A stretch of DNA of 64,000 nt from Desulfobacteraceae bacterium (GCA_027068085.1 JAMOUQ010000014.1:104321-168320), one strand, 5' to 3'; positions 46,902-56,005 are shown, numbered from the stretch's first letter. Translations and numbers: made by a program. Notes: a model not told the origin generated them from the letters alone.

Positions 46902-47834
46902 CTAGTAGCTGCGCCCCACCGGCAGACTGGGAGGCATCTTCCTCGGCTCGAGGTAAACCACTATTATTCCGGCTGAAACCAGGACCACGGACAGCATTAT
47001 CCTCATGGTCAGCGGTTCTGACAACAGCCAGCCGCCTGCCAGCACACCGGCCAGGGGCATGATAAAGACAAAAGCGTGCAGCGTGCTGGCGCCGTATTTC
47101 TGGAGCAGGGTGGTCCAGGCCACAAAGCCGAAAGCGGCACAGATCAGTCCCTGGTAGATCATGGCCATGAGCACCGGCAGGTCCGGCCGTAAAACCATTG
47201 GTCTGTCCCACAGCCAGCCGGCCGCCATATAAACCGGTCCGGCCAGCAGCATGGGGTAGAAAACAAGCTGAAACGGCTCGAAATCATCAATGATTCTCTT
47301 GGTATACACCGCGTTCAGGGCCCACATGAAAGCCGCCCCCAGGACTATGAAGTCCCCCTGCCGCATGTCGGGCTCAGCCGGAGAAGAACCGGCAAGGACC
47401 AGGGCCACACCGGCAAAGCCCAGAAGCATCCCGGCAAACTTGCGGACGGTTATCCGGTCCCCGGGGAGAAAAAAATGGGCCAGGATCAGAACGATGAAAG
47501 GAACCACGTTGACAATCAGGGCTCCCCGGGAGGCGTTGGTCTTTTCAAGCCCCAGGTAGAACAGAGCCAGCTGTACGGTAAACAGCAGGCAGACGGCCAA
47601 AAGGCGCAGCCGCAGCCCTGGCCTGACCCTCAATGACCGGCCGGTCAGCCCGGCCCAGCAGGCAATGGCTCCCGCAGCCGTCAAAAAGCGTATCCCGGCG
47701 GCGGTAAAGCGGCCCAAACCGGTCAGGCTGATCTTGATGGCTACCGTGTTGGCTCCGAAAATGGCACACAGAACGGCCGTTAAAAGAGCCGCCGGAACAG
47801 GCATGCGGCCCGAGGGCGGAAAAATCGGATTCAC
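46902..47834 (-). CDS. EamA/DMT-family transporter
   Basis: A 310-residue membrane protein with ten helices in two EamA repeats (ALLTAVLCAIFGANTVAIKISL and GDFIVLGAAFMWALNAVYTKRII). The start is GTG 47834, which overlaps the stop of the B12-like gene (GTGA) and has GGAG 8 bases before it. The longer frame from 47900 lies inside the upstream gene. Substrate unknown (drug/metabolite exporter or importer). It is co-transcribed with the B12-binding-like gene. Confidence 0.88.
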   Translation of the reverse strand: MNPIFPPSGRMPVPAALLTAVLCAIFGANTVAIKISLTGLGRFTAAGIRFLTAAGAIACWAGLTGRSLRVRPGLRLRLLAVCLLFTVQLALFYLGLEKTNASRGALIVNVVPFIVLILAHFFLPGDRITVRKFAGMLLGFAGVALVLAGSSPAEPDMRQGDFIVLGAAFMWALNAVYTKRIIDDFEPFQLVFYPMLLAGPVYMAAGWLWDRPMVLRPDLPVLMAMIYQGLICAAFGFVAWTTLLQKYGASTLHAFVFIMPLAGVLAGGWLLSEPLTMRIMLSVVLVSAGIIVVYLEPRKMPPSLPVGRSY

Positions 47835-48334
47835 TCGCACTTCTCCAGGACGAAAAGGATGAAATGGGCCAGGTCCTTTATCACGGCATGGATGCCGCAA
47901 CGGGCGGCCAGTTCCGGATCGTAACGGAACACCGGTCCTCCGGCGATGAAACGGGTCTCCGGCGGCAGGCCGCGTCCGATTTCGACAAGCAGCGGTTCGC
48001 TGTCGGGCTGCAAGACGGTCGCCCCCAAGAAATCGGGCCGGTTCTCCCGGCAGGCCTCAATGATGACTGCAGGCTTCCGGACCAGCCCCAGGTGCATAAC
48101 CCGCATGCCCGCCAGGGAGGCGTAGGTGGTGATGATTTTTATGCCCTGCCCGATACCGTCGTCGATGGTGGTGGCGATAAAAAGCGGCTGTTTCTTCCAG
48201 AGCCCGCGGCAGCCGGTCTTCTGCTTCCATTGTTCGAGGTCCCGGGCCGTTTCCAGCAGGCTTTGGTGCGAAGGCAGGCCCCGGCCGGTCCAAAGACGGG
48301 CCAAAGCGTTCAGTTTCTCGCCCAGTTCGTTCAT
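47831..48334 (-). CDS. B12-binding-fold protein lacking the cobalamin His motif
   Basis: A 167-residue protein. After a helical N-terminus (ELGEKLNALARLWTGRG...RDLEQWKQKTG), residues about 48-165 follow the Rossmann-like B12-binding domain: PLFIATTIDDGIGQGIKIITTYASLAGMRVMHLGLV, RPDFLGATVLQPDS, RFIAGGPVFRYDPELAARCGIHAVIKD. The base-off ligand motif DxHxxG reads DDGIGQG, so it may bind cobalamin differently, or another corrinoid or ligand, or not at all. ATG 48334 has GGAAGGA 6 bases upstream; the longer frame to 48586 lacks homology. It is coupled to the EamA gene. Confidence 0.65.
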   Translation of the reverse strand: MNELGEKLNALARLWTGRGLPSHQSLLETARDLEQWKQKTGCRGLWKKQPLFIATTIDDGIGQGIKIITTYASLAGMRVMHLGLVRKPAVIIEACRENRPDFLGATVLQPDSEPLLVEIGRGLPPETRFIAGGPVFRYDPELAARCGIHAVIKDLAHFILFVLEKCE

Positions 48335-48670
48335 AAAGTCCTTCCCAAATTGAGTGTTCCAAATTACAGTCAGATTGTTCGGAGATTGTTTCGTCAATAA
48401 GTTTCGCCCTGTTTTCACGCCGTTGCCTGCCCCTGACAGATGATGCCGCATGGCTTTGAAAGGGTGTTTTTTCATCTGTTCGACCCCGATCTGAAACCTT
48501 TCGGGCTTTTCGATCTCAAAGAACTGTTTGGCATTTGGAAAACAGGCGCGGCGGTCCCCGGACATATGACTTTCATTGTTTTCCATACCGATCGTACTTG
48601 ATCTTTACCGTCTTTGGGGCTACAAGGCCCGCTTTTTAGTCAATCTCAGCTTTGCAGAGGAGAGACCGTC
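48335..48670. other. 336-bp divergent intergenic region
   Basis: It separates the B12-like gene (minus) and yitT (plus). An open minus-strand frame continues through it without homology or a ribosome site. A weak plus-strand promoter (TTGATC near 48598, then TACAAG) could serve yitT. Nothing else is recognised. Confidence 0.5.
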
Positions 48671-49534
48671 ATGTCTCATACGATTTACAGCCGTTTGAGA
48701 ACCATCGTCTGGAACCTGCTCCTTATTACCGCCGGATCGGCCCTGATTGCCGTCGGGCTCAAGGCCATAGTGATTCCCCACAAAATGATCACCGGCGGTG
48801 TTTCCGGCGTCGGCCTGCTGGTCTACTACTGGACAGGCATGCTTTCACCGGGCGCATGGTATTTCCTTATCAACCTGCCGATATTCATTCTCGGCTGGCT
48901 GGGGGCCAGCCGGCGTTTCTTTTTTTACAGTCTTTACGGGATGATGGTCCTTTCAGCGGCCATCGACCTGGTCCGTTTCCAGATCCCGATCAACGATCCT
49001 TTCCTGGCCATGCTGGCAGGCGGCACCATCATGGGAACCGGATCGGGAATCATCCTTCATTCGCTGGGATCCACCGGCGGCCTGGACATCATCGCCATAA
49101 TCCTCCACCAGCGATTGAGCATCCGGATGGGCAGTTTCTATTTCGCTTTCAACCTGCTGGTCTTTGCCGCCAGTCTGAGCATTCTGAGCATCGACCTGCT
49201 GCTCTATTCCCTTGCCATGAGCTTTGTCAGCTCAAGGATGCTCAACGCGGTGACCACCGTTTCCAACCAGCGCAAGCTGGTTTTCATCGTGTCCGACAAG
49301 GCCGGCGCCATAGGCAAGGCCATCAACCGGCACCTCAAAAGAGGGGCCACCCTGCTGGAAGGCGTCGGGTCCTATACCGGAAAAAAGCGGCGGCTGGTGA
49401 TGACCGTGGTCCACAACATCCAGTTAAAGCGCCTGGAAGAGACAGTCTTCAGCCTGGACCCGGACGCATTCGTCATCATGGAAGACACCTACAACGTTCT
49501 GGGCAAGGGCTTTTCGAAACGCAAGATTTATTGA
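48671..49534 (+). CDS. YitT family membrane protein
   Basis: A 287-residue protein: five or six TM helices of the YitT_membrane domain (NLLLITAGSALIAVGLKAIVIPHKMITGGVSGVGLLVYY; AGGTIMGTGSGIILHSLGSTGGLDIIA) followed by a cytoplasmic DUF2179 domain (about 205-287; NQRKLVFIVSDKAGAIGKAI, RGATLLEGVGSYTGKKRRLVMTVV). DUF2179 has an ACT-like fold that may bind a small ligand. The start is set by GAGGAG before ATG 48671. The molecular function of the family is not established; a transporter is usually assumed. Confidence 0.92.
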   Translation: MSHTIYSRLRTIVWNLLLITAGSALIAVGLKAIVIPHKMITGGVSGVGLLVYYWTGMLSPGAWYFLINLPIFILGWLGASRRFFFYSLYGMMVLSAAIDLVRFQIPINDPFLAMLAGGTIMGTGSGIILHSLGSTGGLDIIAIILHQRLSIRMGSFYFAFNLLVFAASLSILSIDLLLYSLAMSFVSSRMLNAVTTVSNQRKLVFIVSDKAGAIGKAINRHLKRGATLLEGVGSYTGKKRRLVMTVVHNIQLKRLEETVFSLDPDAFVIMEDTYNVLGKGFSKRKIY

Positions 49535-49582
49535 CGGCTTTGCGCAAATGATCCGCTTTTCCGGGTCGTGCTTTGCCTTCCT

Positions 49583-50662
49583 TCAGGGCCAGATCAGGGA
49601 GGGCATATTCCTGGCCCGGCGGACCGCCTCGGCCAGCCCCGCGGTGCCGGTCATCATGTTGTCGCCCGCCGGAGCGCCCCATACCAGCTCCAGACAGGAT
49701 CCGGCCACCAGGTGGCGCTGCGGACCGGTTACGATTATCTTCTCCACCCGGTCGAAACCGGGAGCCTTGTCGATCCAGGCCCCGTGCCCCCCTTGGGCCA
49801 GGATCTGCCGGTGGGTCAGCTTGCCGTCGGCCAGCATCGGTGCCAGGCGGTCCAGGACACCGGCGGTCATGTCGCGGGTGTGATATTCGAAAAAGCCCGC
49901 CAGCCGCCCGTCATGGATAACGGCCACCACGGTATGGGATGTGGCCACGTCCAGGACCATGAAAGTCCGGCAGGCGGCTGCGGAAACATCGAGGCCGGCC
50001 CCGGTGATGGCCGCCATGCCGCTGTCCATGACGAAAATCTCCCCCGCCGCGAGACCGGCGCAGTCTGCCGCCATGGTCCTCAGCCGGTTCATCTGCCCGG
50101 GGACAGCCTCTGCCCGGAAAAGCAGGGCATGGGGATGGGGAGTCTCTTCAAGCAGCCGGGCAAACAGACGGTGGCGAAAATCCAGATGGGAGACACCGGA
50201 CGGAGCCACCCCGTGATCCTGGGCGCAAACCGCAACGACGTCGAAGGCGCATTCAAGCCCCAGGGCTTGCACCAGGGCCCTGATCCGCAGAGGGTCTATG
50301 TCCGCCAGGGTGACGCAGCCGTACTCCGGCCGGCCCGCAAGCGACAGGGCCTGCCGGTCGTCCACCACTTCCAGGCCCCACCGGCGCACCTTTTCAAGGT
50401 CGTGGCTCAGGGTCGCAGCCGCGGAGACCGCAATCACCACCTTGTCCCGGCCGGCTTTCCGCCGCAGGGCCTGGGTAACCGGCCCTCCGCCCATCTCGCC
50501 TCCCAGGACCACCAGGTCGCCCGGAGTCGCCTCTATCCGGCAGGCCAGGCTGCGCACCGGCGATGCCACCACCGCCTTGGTATGCAGCCGCCGGCCGGGG
50601 CTCAGGCAGAGCACGTCCATGGTGCCCGCGCCCACGTCGATCAGCAACCATTGCTCCGGCAT
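49583..50662 (-). CDS. DUF1786 ASKHA-like protein
   Basis: A 359-residue protein. The N-terminal WLLIDVGAGTMDVLCL is a phosphate-1-type actin-fold motif, and VLDVATSHTVVAVIHDGRLAGFFEYHT, near 240, is a second actin-like segment; MTGTAGLAEAV closes the protein. The family is found in archaea and sulfate reducers and is often loosely named as pyruvate-formate-lyase-activating, which the sequence does not support (no radical-SAM CxxxCxxC). AAGGAAGG precedes the ATG. It is convergent with yitT and divergent from the rubredoxin gene. Confidence 0.8.
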   Translation of the reverse strand: MPEQWLLIDVGAGTMDVLCLSPGRRLHTKAVVASPVRSLACRIEATPGDLVVLGGEMGGGPVTQALRRKAGRDKVVIAVSAAATLSHDLEKVRRWGLEVVDDRQALSLAGRPEYGCVTLADIDPLRIRALVQALGLECAFDVVAVCAQDHGVAPSGVSHLDFRHRLFARLLEETPHPHALLFRAEAVPGQMNRLRTMAADCAGLAAGEIFVMDSGMAAITGAGLDVSAAACRTFMVLDVATSHTVVAVIHDGRLAGFFEYHTRDMTAGVLDRLAPMLADGKLTHRQILAQGGHGAWIDKAPGFDRVEKIIVTGPQRHLVAGSCLELVWGAPAGDNMMTGTAGLAEAVRRARNMPSLIWP

Positions 50663-50822
50663 GATGCGCCTTCCTTTTCTGAATCAAGTCACAAATGATG
50701 CTGATAGCAGATCGAAACCGCGGCGTCCATAGCCCAAAATATCCTTTTGGGTTGTCACCGCCCCACCAAAACTGATAGTAATCAATGCCAACGGATCAAT
50801 CTTCAAACAAGGGAATACTACC

Positions 50823-50972
50823 ATGGTCAGAAAATGGCGCTGCCGCGTATGCGGCTACATCCACGAAGGCCAGCAGCCACCTGTCCAGTGTCCGGTATGC
50901 GGGGCACCCCGCAGCATGTTCGAACCCCTGGAAGAGGAAAGCGAAAAACCTTCGGACAAACACCCGAGCTGA
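50823..50972 (+). CDS. mini-rubredoxin-like Fe(Cys)4 protein
   Basis: 49 residues. MVRKWRCRVCGYIHEGQ and CPVCGAPRSMFEPLEE give Cys7/Cys10 and Cys23/Cys26. The 12-residue spacing between the CxxC pairs is that of the rubredoxin-like tail of rubrerythrin, not free rubredoxin, which has about 29. It would bind one iron and carry single electrons, perhaps to peroxidases or oxygen-detoxifying enzymes. The AAGGGAA site is about 9 bases upstream; a candidate promoter (TTGTCA 50752-50757, TAGTAA 50776-50781) precedes it. Confidence 0.85.
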   Translation: MVRKWRCRVCGYIHEGQQPPVQCPVCGAPRSMFEPLEEESEKPSDKHPS

Positions 50973-51060
50973 GCATCTCTGGAGCCTGCCGGGCATGCGG
51001 GACGGCCGGCGGCAAAAACGTACCATAATTTGAAACGCTCAGCCGGGGAAACAACAGGCC

Positions 51061-51630
51061 ATGAAGATATATACCGGTACCGGCGACAGGGGAAAAACCA
51101 GCCTTTTCAGCGGACAGCGGGTCTTCAAGGACGATCCGCGGGTGGAGGCCTACGGAGCGGTCGACGAACTGAATGCAACCCTGGGGCTGCTGGCCGCCGC
51201 CCTGCCTTCGGCCCTGGCGCAGGCAAGGGACTTTTTGTCCGCCATTCAGGCCGAACTCTTCCGGGCCGGAGCGGTCCTGGCAACTGTCGGGGACGACAAG
51301 GCCCGGCGGCCGGCTTTCAGCGACCAGGCTGCCGGGGATCTGGAAGCGGCCATCGACACCCTGGAAGGCCATCTGCCCCCTTTGCGCTCTTTCATCCTGC
51401 CCGGGGGACACCAGTCCGCGGCCTGGGCCCATATGGCCCGCACCGTCTGCAGGCGGGCCGAACGCCGCATCCTGACCCTGGCCCGCCGGGATCCGCAGGC
51501 CGGGCGCGATTCCAGCCTTGAAAACCTGCTGGTCTATATCAACCGCCTGTCGGATTACCTCTTCGTGCTGGCCAGATACTGCAATCACACCACCGGGGCC
51601 GGGGAACCCGTATGGCGACCCGACAGGTAA
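51061..51630 (+). CDS. cob(I)yrinic acid a,c-diamide/ATP:cob(I)alamin adenosyltransferase, PduO type
   Basis: Transfers adenosyl from ATP to cob(I)alamin, making the coenzyme needed by methylmalonyl-CoA mutase (encoded at the left end of the window). It has 189 residues: the N-terminal ATP motif KIYTGTGDRGKTSLF, VDELNATLGLL, and CRRAERRILTLAR and YINRLSDYLFVLARYCN helices, complete for the family. The ribosome site is weak. It lies between the mini-rubredoxin and EamA genes, possibly on one transcript. Confidence 0.95.
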   Translation: MKIYTGTGDRGKTSLFSGQRVFKDDPRVEAYGAVDELNATLGLLAAALPSALAQARDFLSAIQAELFRAGAVLATVGDDKARRPAFSDQAAGDLEAAIDTLEGHLPPLRSFILPGGHQSAAWAHMARTVCRRAERRILTLARRDPQAGRDSSLENLLVYINRLSDYLFVLARYCNHTTGAGEPVWRPDR

Positions 51631-51736
51631 ACCATCACTGCCAAGAAAAAAGCGGACCGCATTGCTCTTTATCGCCATACAACCACACCGCCTGTTCGAG
51701 CCGCTGAAACTGTTACCGGGGATCGGCTGCTGAAAA

Positions 51737-52675
51737 ATGCCTGATACGCGACACCGCCTGCCGGCCACCTTGAGCCTCCTTGCCGCCATGATCCTGTGGG
51801 CCACCTCTTTCGTGGTGATCAAGACGGCCATCGTCAATCTCGACCCTTTCGTCCTGGTCTTCGGCAGAATGCTGGTGGCAAGCCTCTGCTTTTTGCCGGT
51901 GCTGATTCTGAAGCGGCGCAGGTGGCGGCTGGTTCGCGGATCACTGGGATGGCTGGCCTTCATGACCTTTTGCGAGCCGTGCCTGTACTTCATCTGCGAG
52001 GTCAAGGCCCTGGTCTACACCACGGCCTCCCAGGCCGGAATGATAACCGCCCTGCTGCCGGTCATGGTGGCCCTGGGAGCTTTCCTGTTTCTGGGAGAAA
52101 GGCTGAACCGCAGAACCATCCTGGGCTTCGGGATGGCCATCGCCGGCGCCTTCTGGCTCAGCGCAGATGCCAGGGCAACGGCCACGGCACCGCATCCTGT
52201 CCTGGGAAACTTCCTGGAATTTCTGGCCATGGTCTGCGCCACCGGCTATATTCTGGCCGCCAAGCGGCTCAGCGGGCACTTCGGCTATTCACCCTGGTTT
52301 CTCACCGCCATCCAGGCTGTCACAGGATGCATCTTCTACCTGCCGTTGCTGTGGCTGCCCGGCACGGCCATTCCGGCAAGCCTTGACCGGCCCATGATGC
52401 TGGCCATCGTCTACCTGGGAGCCTTTGTCACCATCGGCGCCTATGGCTGCTACAATTACGGCATAAGCCGGGTGCCCGTGAGCCAGGCATCGATCTTCAT
52501 CAACCTCATACCGGTCTTTACCCTCATCATGGGCTGGATTTTCCTCCACGAACGCTTCACCCTGGCCCAGTATGCGGCCGCCGGCCTGATCTTCGCCGGA
52601 ATCTATCTCGGCCAGGGCCGGGACCCACAACCTGCGGTCGGAAAAAAGAGGCCCGCGGCAACCGCGGGCCTCTGA
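51737..52675 (+). CDS. EamA/DMT-family transporter (second copy)
   Basis: A 312-residue protein with ten helices. Repeat one is TLSLLAAMILWATSFVVIKTAI and repeat two is NFLEFLAMVCATGYILAAKRLSG; VSQASIFINLIPVFTLIMGWIFLHE is a family signature. It differs clearly from the copy at 46.9 kb, so it is not a recent duplicate. Its final codons (KRPAATAGL) lie inside the terminator hairpin that also serves the convergent acyl-CoA ligase gene. Substrate unknown. Confidence 0.9.
   Translation: MPDTRHRLPATLSLLAAMILWATSFVVIKTAIVNLDPFVLVFGRMLVASLCFLPVLILKRRRWRLVRGSLGWLAFMTFCEPCLYFICEVKALVYTTASQAGMITALLPVMVALGAFLFLGERLNRRTILGFGMAIAGAFWLSADARATATAPHPVLGNFLEFLAMVCATGYILAAKRLSGHFGYSPWFLTAIQAVTGCIFYLPLLWLPGTAIPASLDRPMMLAIVYLGAFVTIGAYGCYNYGISRVPVSQASIFINLIPVFTLIMGWIFLHERFTLAQYAAAGLIFAGIYLGQGRDPQPAVGKKRPAATAGL
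52641..52673 (-). terminator. bidirectional terminator overlapping the end of the EamA gene
   Basis: A 12-bp perfect stem (AGAGGCCCGCGG/CCGCGGGCCTCT), 3-base loop, with TTTTTT on the minus strand after the acyl-CoA ligase gene. It encodes the last residues of EamA on the plus strand. Confidence 0.88.
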
Positions 52676-52712
52676 AACCTCACGCCTCAGACCGGTCATT
52701 GACACCGGGGCG

Positions 52713-54356
52713 TCAGCGAAACCTGCGGCGCATCTCCTTCTTGTCCAGCTTGCCGACGCTGGTTTTGGGCAGTTCATCGACAAAGACGTACTTTTCAGGC
52801 ACCCCGTAGCGGGGCAGCAACCCCTTTTCGGCGGCCGCCTGCATGTAGGCCTCAAGATCGGCGGCTTGCACCCTGCCCTGGTGGTCCGGTTTCAGAACCA
52901 CCAGCATCATGGGCCGCTCGCCCCACTTGGGATCGGCAATGCCGATGGCCGCCGATTCCTGGACGGCCTCGTGCTGGCTGAGGATGTTTTCCAGATCCAG
53001 GGAAGAGATCCACTCCCCGCCGCTTTTGATCACGTCCTTGATCCGGTCGGTTATCTGTAGATAGCCGTTTTCATCGATATGGCCCACGTCCCCGCTGTGC
53101 AGGTAGCCGCCGGTCCACAGCTCACGGGAACGCTCCGGGTCCTTGTAATAACCGGCTGTGAGCCAGGGCGCCCTGAAGACCACCTCGCCGGCGGTCCTGC
53201 CGTCATGGGGCAGGGGCCGGTCATCGCCGTCCACCACCTCGACTTCCACCAGGGGAACCGGCAGCCCGGTCTTGGTAACGATGTCGAGGGTGGTCTCCGG
53301 GTCACTGCCGGCCAGCTTGCCCATGGGATGGGCCAGGCTGATGACGGGGCAGGTTTCCGACATTCCGTAGCCGGTAAAGACAGTGATGCCCAGGTCGCGG
53401 GCCGCCCGGGCAAGTCCCTTGGGCAGGCGGGATCCGCCGATAACGACCTTCCAGGCCGAAAGGTCGAACTTCTTTACCGCCGGGCTGGTCACCAGCATCT
53501 GCAGGATGGTGGGCACGCAGTGGGAAAAGGTGACCTTGTGGCTCAGGATCAGTTTGAGGAGCATCTCAGGTTCATACTTGCCGGGATAGACCTGTTTGAC
53601 CCCCAGCAGGGAGGCAACGTAGGGAATGCCCCAGGCATGGACGTGAAACATGGGCGTAAGGGGCATGTAGACATCGTCTGAACGGAAACGGCCCAGGGTT
53701 TCGTATGATCCCAGGGCCACGGCCACAGAAAGGGTGTGCAGCACCAGCTGGCGGTGGCTGAAGTAAACCCCCTTGGGCAGACCGGTGGTGCCGGTGGTAT
53801 AGAAGGTGGTGGCCTTGGTGTTTTCGTCCAGGTCGGGGAAATCATAATCCTCCGGGGCCTTTTCCAGCAGCCGGTCGTATAGGCCTTCTGCCTCCAGGGT
53901 GGTCGAAGGCTCCCGGTCGTTGTCTGTCATGACGACGATTTTGGGGTCGGTCTCCAGCTTTCCGGCCAGATTTTCCAGGATCGGCAGGAAATCGGCGTTG
54001 GTCATGATCAGCTTGGCCCCGGCGTGATTCAGGGTGTAGAGGATCTGCTCGGCCGACAGACGCCAGTTGACGGTCTGGAGCACGGCCCCCATCATCGGAA
54101 TGCCGAAGAAGCACTCCAGGTAGCGGTGGCTGTCGTAGTCCAGGACCGCCACGGTGTCTCCCTGTCCGATTCCCAGGGAAGCGAGCATGTTGGCCAGTTG
54201 GCCGACCCGCCTTCCCAAATCACGGTAGGTATAAGTGTGCCGGTCCCGGTAAACGATCTGCTGGTCCGGGACGTAGAGCAGGGGCGTTGCCAGCAGCTTT
54301 TTGATGATCAGGGGATAATCATACGGTGTTCCGGGCTCGAAAGCGGGCTTGGACAT
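52713..54356 (-). CDS. fatty-acyl-CoA ligase (AMP-forming)
   Basis: Activates a carboxylic acid to its CoA thioester via an acyl-adenylate. It has 547 residues. ANL motifs: TTFYTTGTTGLPKGVYFSHRQ (P-loop, about 180-200), TGYGMSET (about 330), GYLHSGDVGHIDENGYLQI and RIKDVIKSGGEWIS (hinge), and the C-terminal catalytic Lys in SVGKLDKKEMRR. The start at ATG 54356 follows AGGAGG; a 16-codon upstream extension has no site. The close match to medium/long-chain DMP-type ligases suggests fatty acids, but substrate is not fixed. Confidence 0.93.
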   Translation of the reverse strand: MSKPAFEPGTPYDYPLIIKKLLATPLLYVPDQQIVYRDRHTYTYRDLGRRVGQLANMLASLGIGQGDTVAVLDYDSHRYLECFFGIPMMGAVLQTVNWRLSAEQILYTLNHAGAKLIMTNADFLPILENLAGKLETDPKIVVMTDNDREPSTTLEAEGLYDRLLEKAPEDYDFPDLDENTKATTFYTTGTTGLPKGVYFSHRQLVLHTLSVAVALGSYETLGRFRSDDVYMPLTPMFHVHAWGIPYVASLLGVKQVYPGKYEPEMLLKLILSHKVTFSHCVPTILQMLVTSPAVKKFDLSAWKVVIGGSRLPKGLARAARDLGITVFTGYGMSETCPVISLAHPMGKLAGSDPETTLDIVTKTGLPVPLVEVEVVDGDDRPLPHDGRTAGEVVFRAPWLTAGYYKDPERSRELWTGGYLHSGDVGHIDENGYLQITDRIKDVIKSGGEWISSLDLENILSQHEAVQESAAIGIADPKWGERPMMLVVLKPDHQGRVQAADLEAYMQAAAEKGLLPRYGVPEKYVFVDELPKTSVGKLDKKEMRRRFR

Positions 54357-54386
54357 AAGGGCCTCCTGGGATTTGGGGTTGATGGG

Positions 54387-54418
54387 AAAAACTCCGGCGG
54401 CCATCGGAACCGGCCGCC
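54387..54418 (-). terminator. terminator after the FAD dehydrogenase gene
   Basis: Minus strand GGCGGCC-9-base loop-GGCCGCC then GGAGTTTTT. A second hairpin (CGCCGG-CTGAAAA-CCGGCG, 54458-54476) sits immediately after the stop codon of the FAD gene. Confidence 0.7.
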
Positions 54419-54482
54419 AACGCGCGAAAGTAAAAGCGGCCCGCGCCTGACACGGCTCGCCGGCTGAAAACCGGCGTCCTTT

Positions 54483-55889
54483 TCAACTTCCCGCCAGGCG
54501 ACAGATGGCCTTGGCCGGGATGAGGCCGGTGGCGCTGGCCGAAACGATGTTGCCGGCCACCCCCGGTCCGTCGCCGGCCACGTACATCCCTCTGACCGCC
54601 GTTTCCAGGTTGCGGTCGGTCTCAACCTGGGTGGCGAAAAACTTTATCTCCGGCGCATAGAGCAGGGTCTCGTCGTTGGAAACTCCGGGCACCACCCGGT
54701 TGAGCTTTTCCAGCCCTTCCATCAGGTTGGCCAGGATCCTTTCGGGCAGGGCCATGGCGATGTCACCACAGACCACGTTGTTCAAAGTGGGGCTGAGGTA
54801 GCCCTTTTCGATCCGGTGCCAGGTGCTGCGGCGGCCCCGCTTCAGGTCTCCGAAGCGCTGGAGGATGGGCCTTCCGCCTCCGATCAGGGTGGCCAGACGG
54901 CCGATGGCCTCACCGTAGGCCTGATTGTCGGTAATCGGCTCGGTCAGGACCACTTTGGACAGGAAGGCGAAATTGGTGTTTTCCGACTTGCTGTCCATAT
55001 AAGCGTGGCCGTTGACACAGACAAAACGGTTGTAATTTTCCAGAGTGACAAAGCCGCCCCGGTTGGTGCAGAAAGTGCGGGTCTGATCGTCATACTTGGC
55101 GGTCTGGATGAAGAAAGTGGGATCGTAGATTATGGCGCACAGGTCCTGCATTATATCGTTGTGAACTTCCACCCGCACCCCGACTTCGATGCCCCGCTGC
55201 CGCAGGCCCAGTTTGCAGCGGGAGGCGATCTGGCCCATCCAGTCGGCCCCGCCCCGGCCGGGAGCCAGGATTACGTGGTCGGCCGCGTATGTCTTGCGGC
55301 TGGTGACAACGGCCCTGATCCGGCCCTCTTCCACCACCACGTCCCGGGCTTCCTCCGAGGTGTGAATGACAACTCCCTTTTCCCGGATATGAGCCTCCAT
55401 GGCGGCAATGTACTCGGGCAGGCGGTCGGTGCCCAGGTGTTTCTGGCGGATTATCAGCAGATCTATTCCGAAACGCTTGGCCTCCTTGCGGATCCTGCGG
55501 GCGGCCGCCATGTCGGTGGGATAGACCGGGCCGTCCATGCCGAAGCGGTTGAAAATCTCCTCGGTTTCTCTTATCAGGGCCCTGGCCTGATCGGCGGCCA
55601 TGAACTGGGTCAGGTCGGTCTTGCCCAGCTTGTGAATATAGTTCAGCTTGCCGTCGGAAAAAAGCCCGGCCCCGCCGATGCCGCACAGAATGTTGCACGG
55701 CTTGCAGCGCCGGCAGGCCTCTTTCTCGGTGATAGGGCAGCGTCTTTTGAGGGGACCTTTGCCCTTTTCGATCAGCAGCACCCGCAGGTCCGAGTTTTCC
55801 GCCAGCCAGTAAGCGGCGAAAAGGCCGGCCGGACCGCCGCCGACGATGATCACGTCGTAAACCGCGGAGGGTTTGTTGTCCTTCGTCAT
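54483..55889 (-). CDS. FAD-dependent dehydrogenase (COG2509-like) with a cysteine motif
   Basis: A 468-residue protein. FAD-binding GGGPAG loop at 17-22 (DVIIVGGGPAGLFAAYWLAE), then a cysteine cluster Cys51, Cys59, Cys62, Cys65, Cys69 (CRRCKPCNILCG) typical of this uncharacterised group, GIGGAGLFSDGKLNY, and a C-terminal FAD signature (GMYVAGDGPGVAGNIVSASATG). The cysteines may hold an Fe-S cluster. Substrate and electron partner are unknown; the related plant/bacterial family includes geranylgeranyl-type reductases and flavin sulfide oxidants. It has its own promoter at 56006-56035. TGGAG precedes the ATG. Confidence 0.85.
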   Translation of the reverse strand: MTKDNKPSAVYDVIIVGGGPAGLFAAYWLAENSDLRVLLIEKGKGPLKRRCPITEKEACRRCKPCNILCGIGGAGLFSDGKLNYIHKLGKTDLTQFMAADQARALIRETEEIFNRFGMDGPVYPTDMAAARRIRKEAKRFGIDLLIIRQKHLGTDRLPEYIAAMEAHIREKGVVIHTSEEARDVVVEEGRIRAVVTSRKTYAADHVILAPGRGGADWMGQIASRCKLGLRQRGIEVGVRVEVHNDIMQDLCAIIYDPTFFIQTAKYDDQTRTFCTNRGGFVTLENYNRFVCVNGHAYMDSKSENTNFAFLSKVVLTEPITDNQAYGEAIGRLATLIGGGRPILQRFGDLKRGRRSTWHRIEKGYLSPTLNNVVCGDIAMALPERILANLMEGLEKLNRVVPGVSNDETLLYAPEIKFFATQVETDRNLETAVRGMYVAGDGPGVAGNIVSASATGLIPAKAICRLAGS

Positions 55890-56005
55890 TGTCTCCAGTT
55901 ACCGGCGCTGTTTCAGGCACCACCTTCCCGGCGTTGCAGTTTCCGAACATCGGCGACTGTAGATAAAGCCGCCAAACAGCCGAAGCTTTTCCCCTGCCCC
56001 TTGCA

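Noticed and set aside
49583..50662. Pyruvate-formate-lyase activating enzyme label for the DUF1786 protein
   Set aside because: No radical-SAM CxxxCxxC motif; the fold motifs are actin-like.
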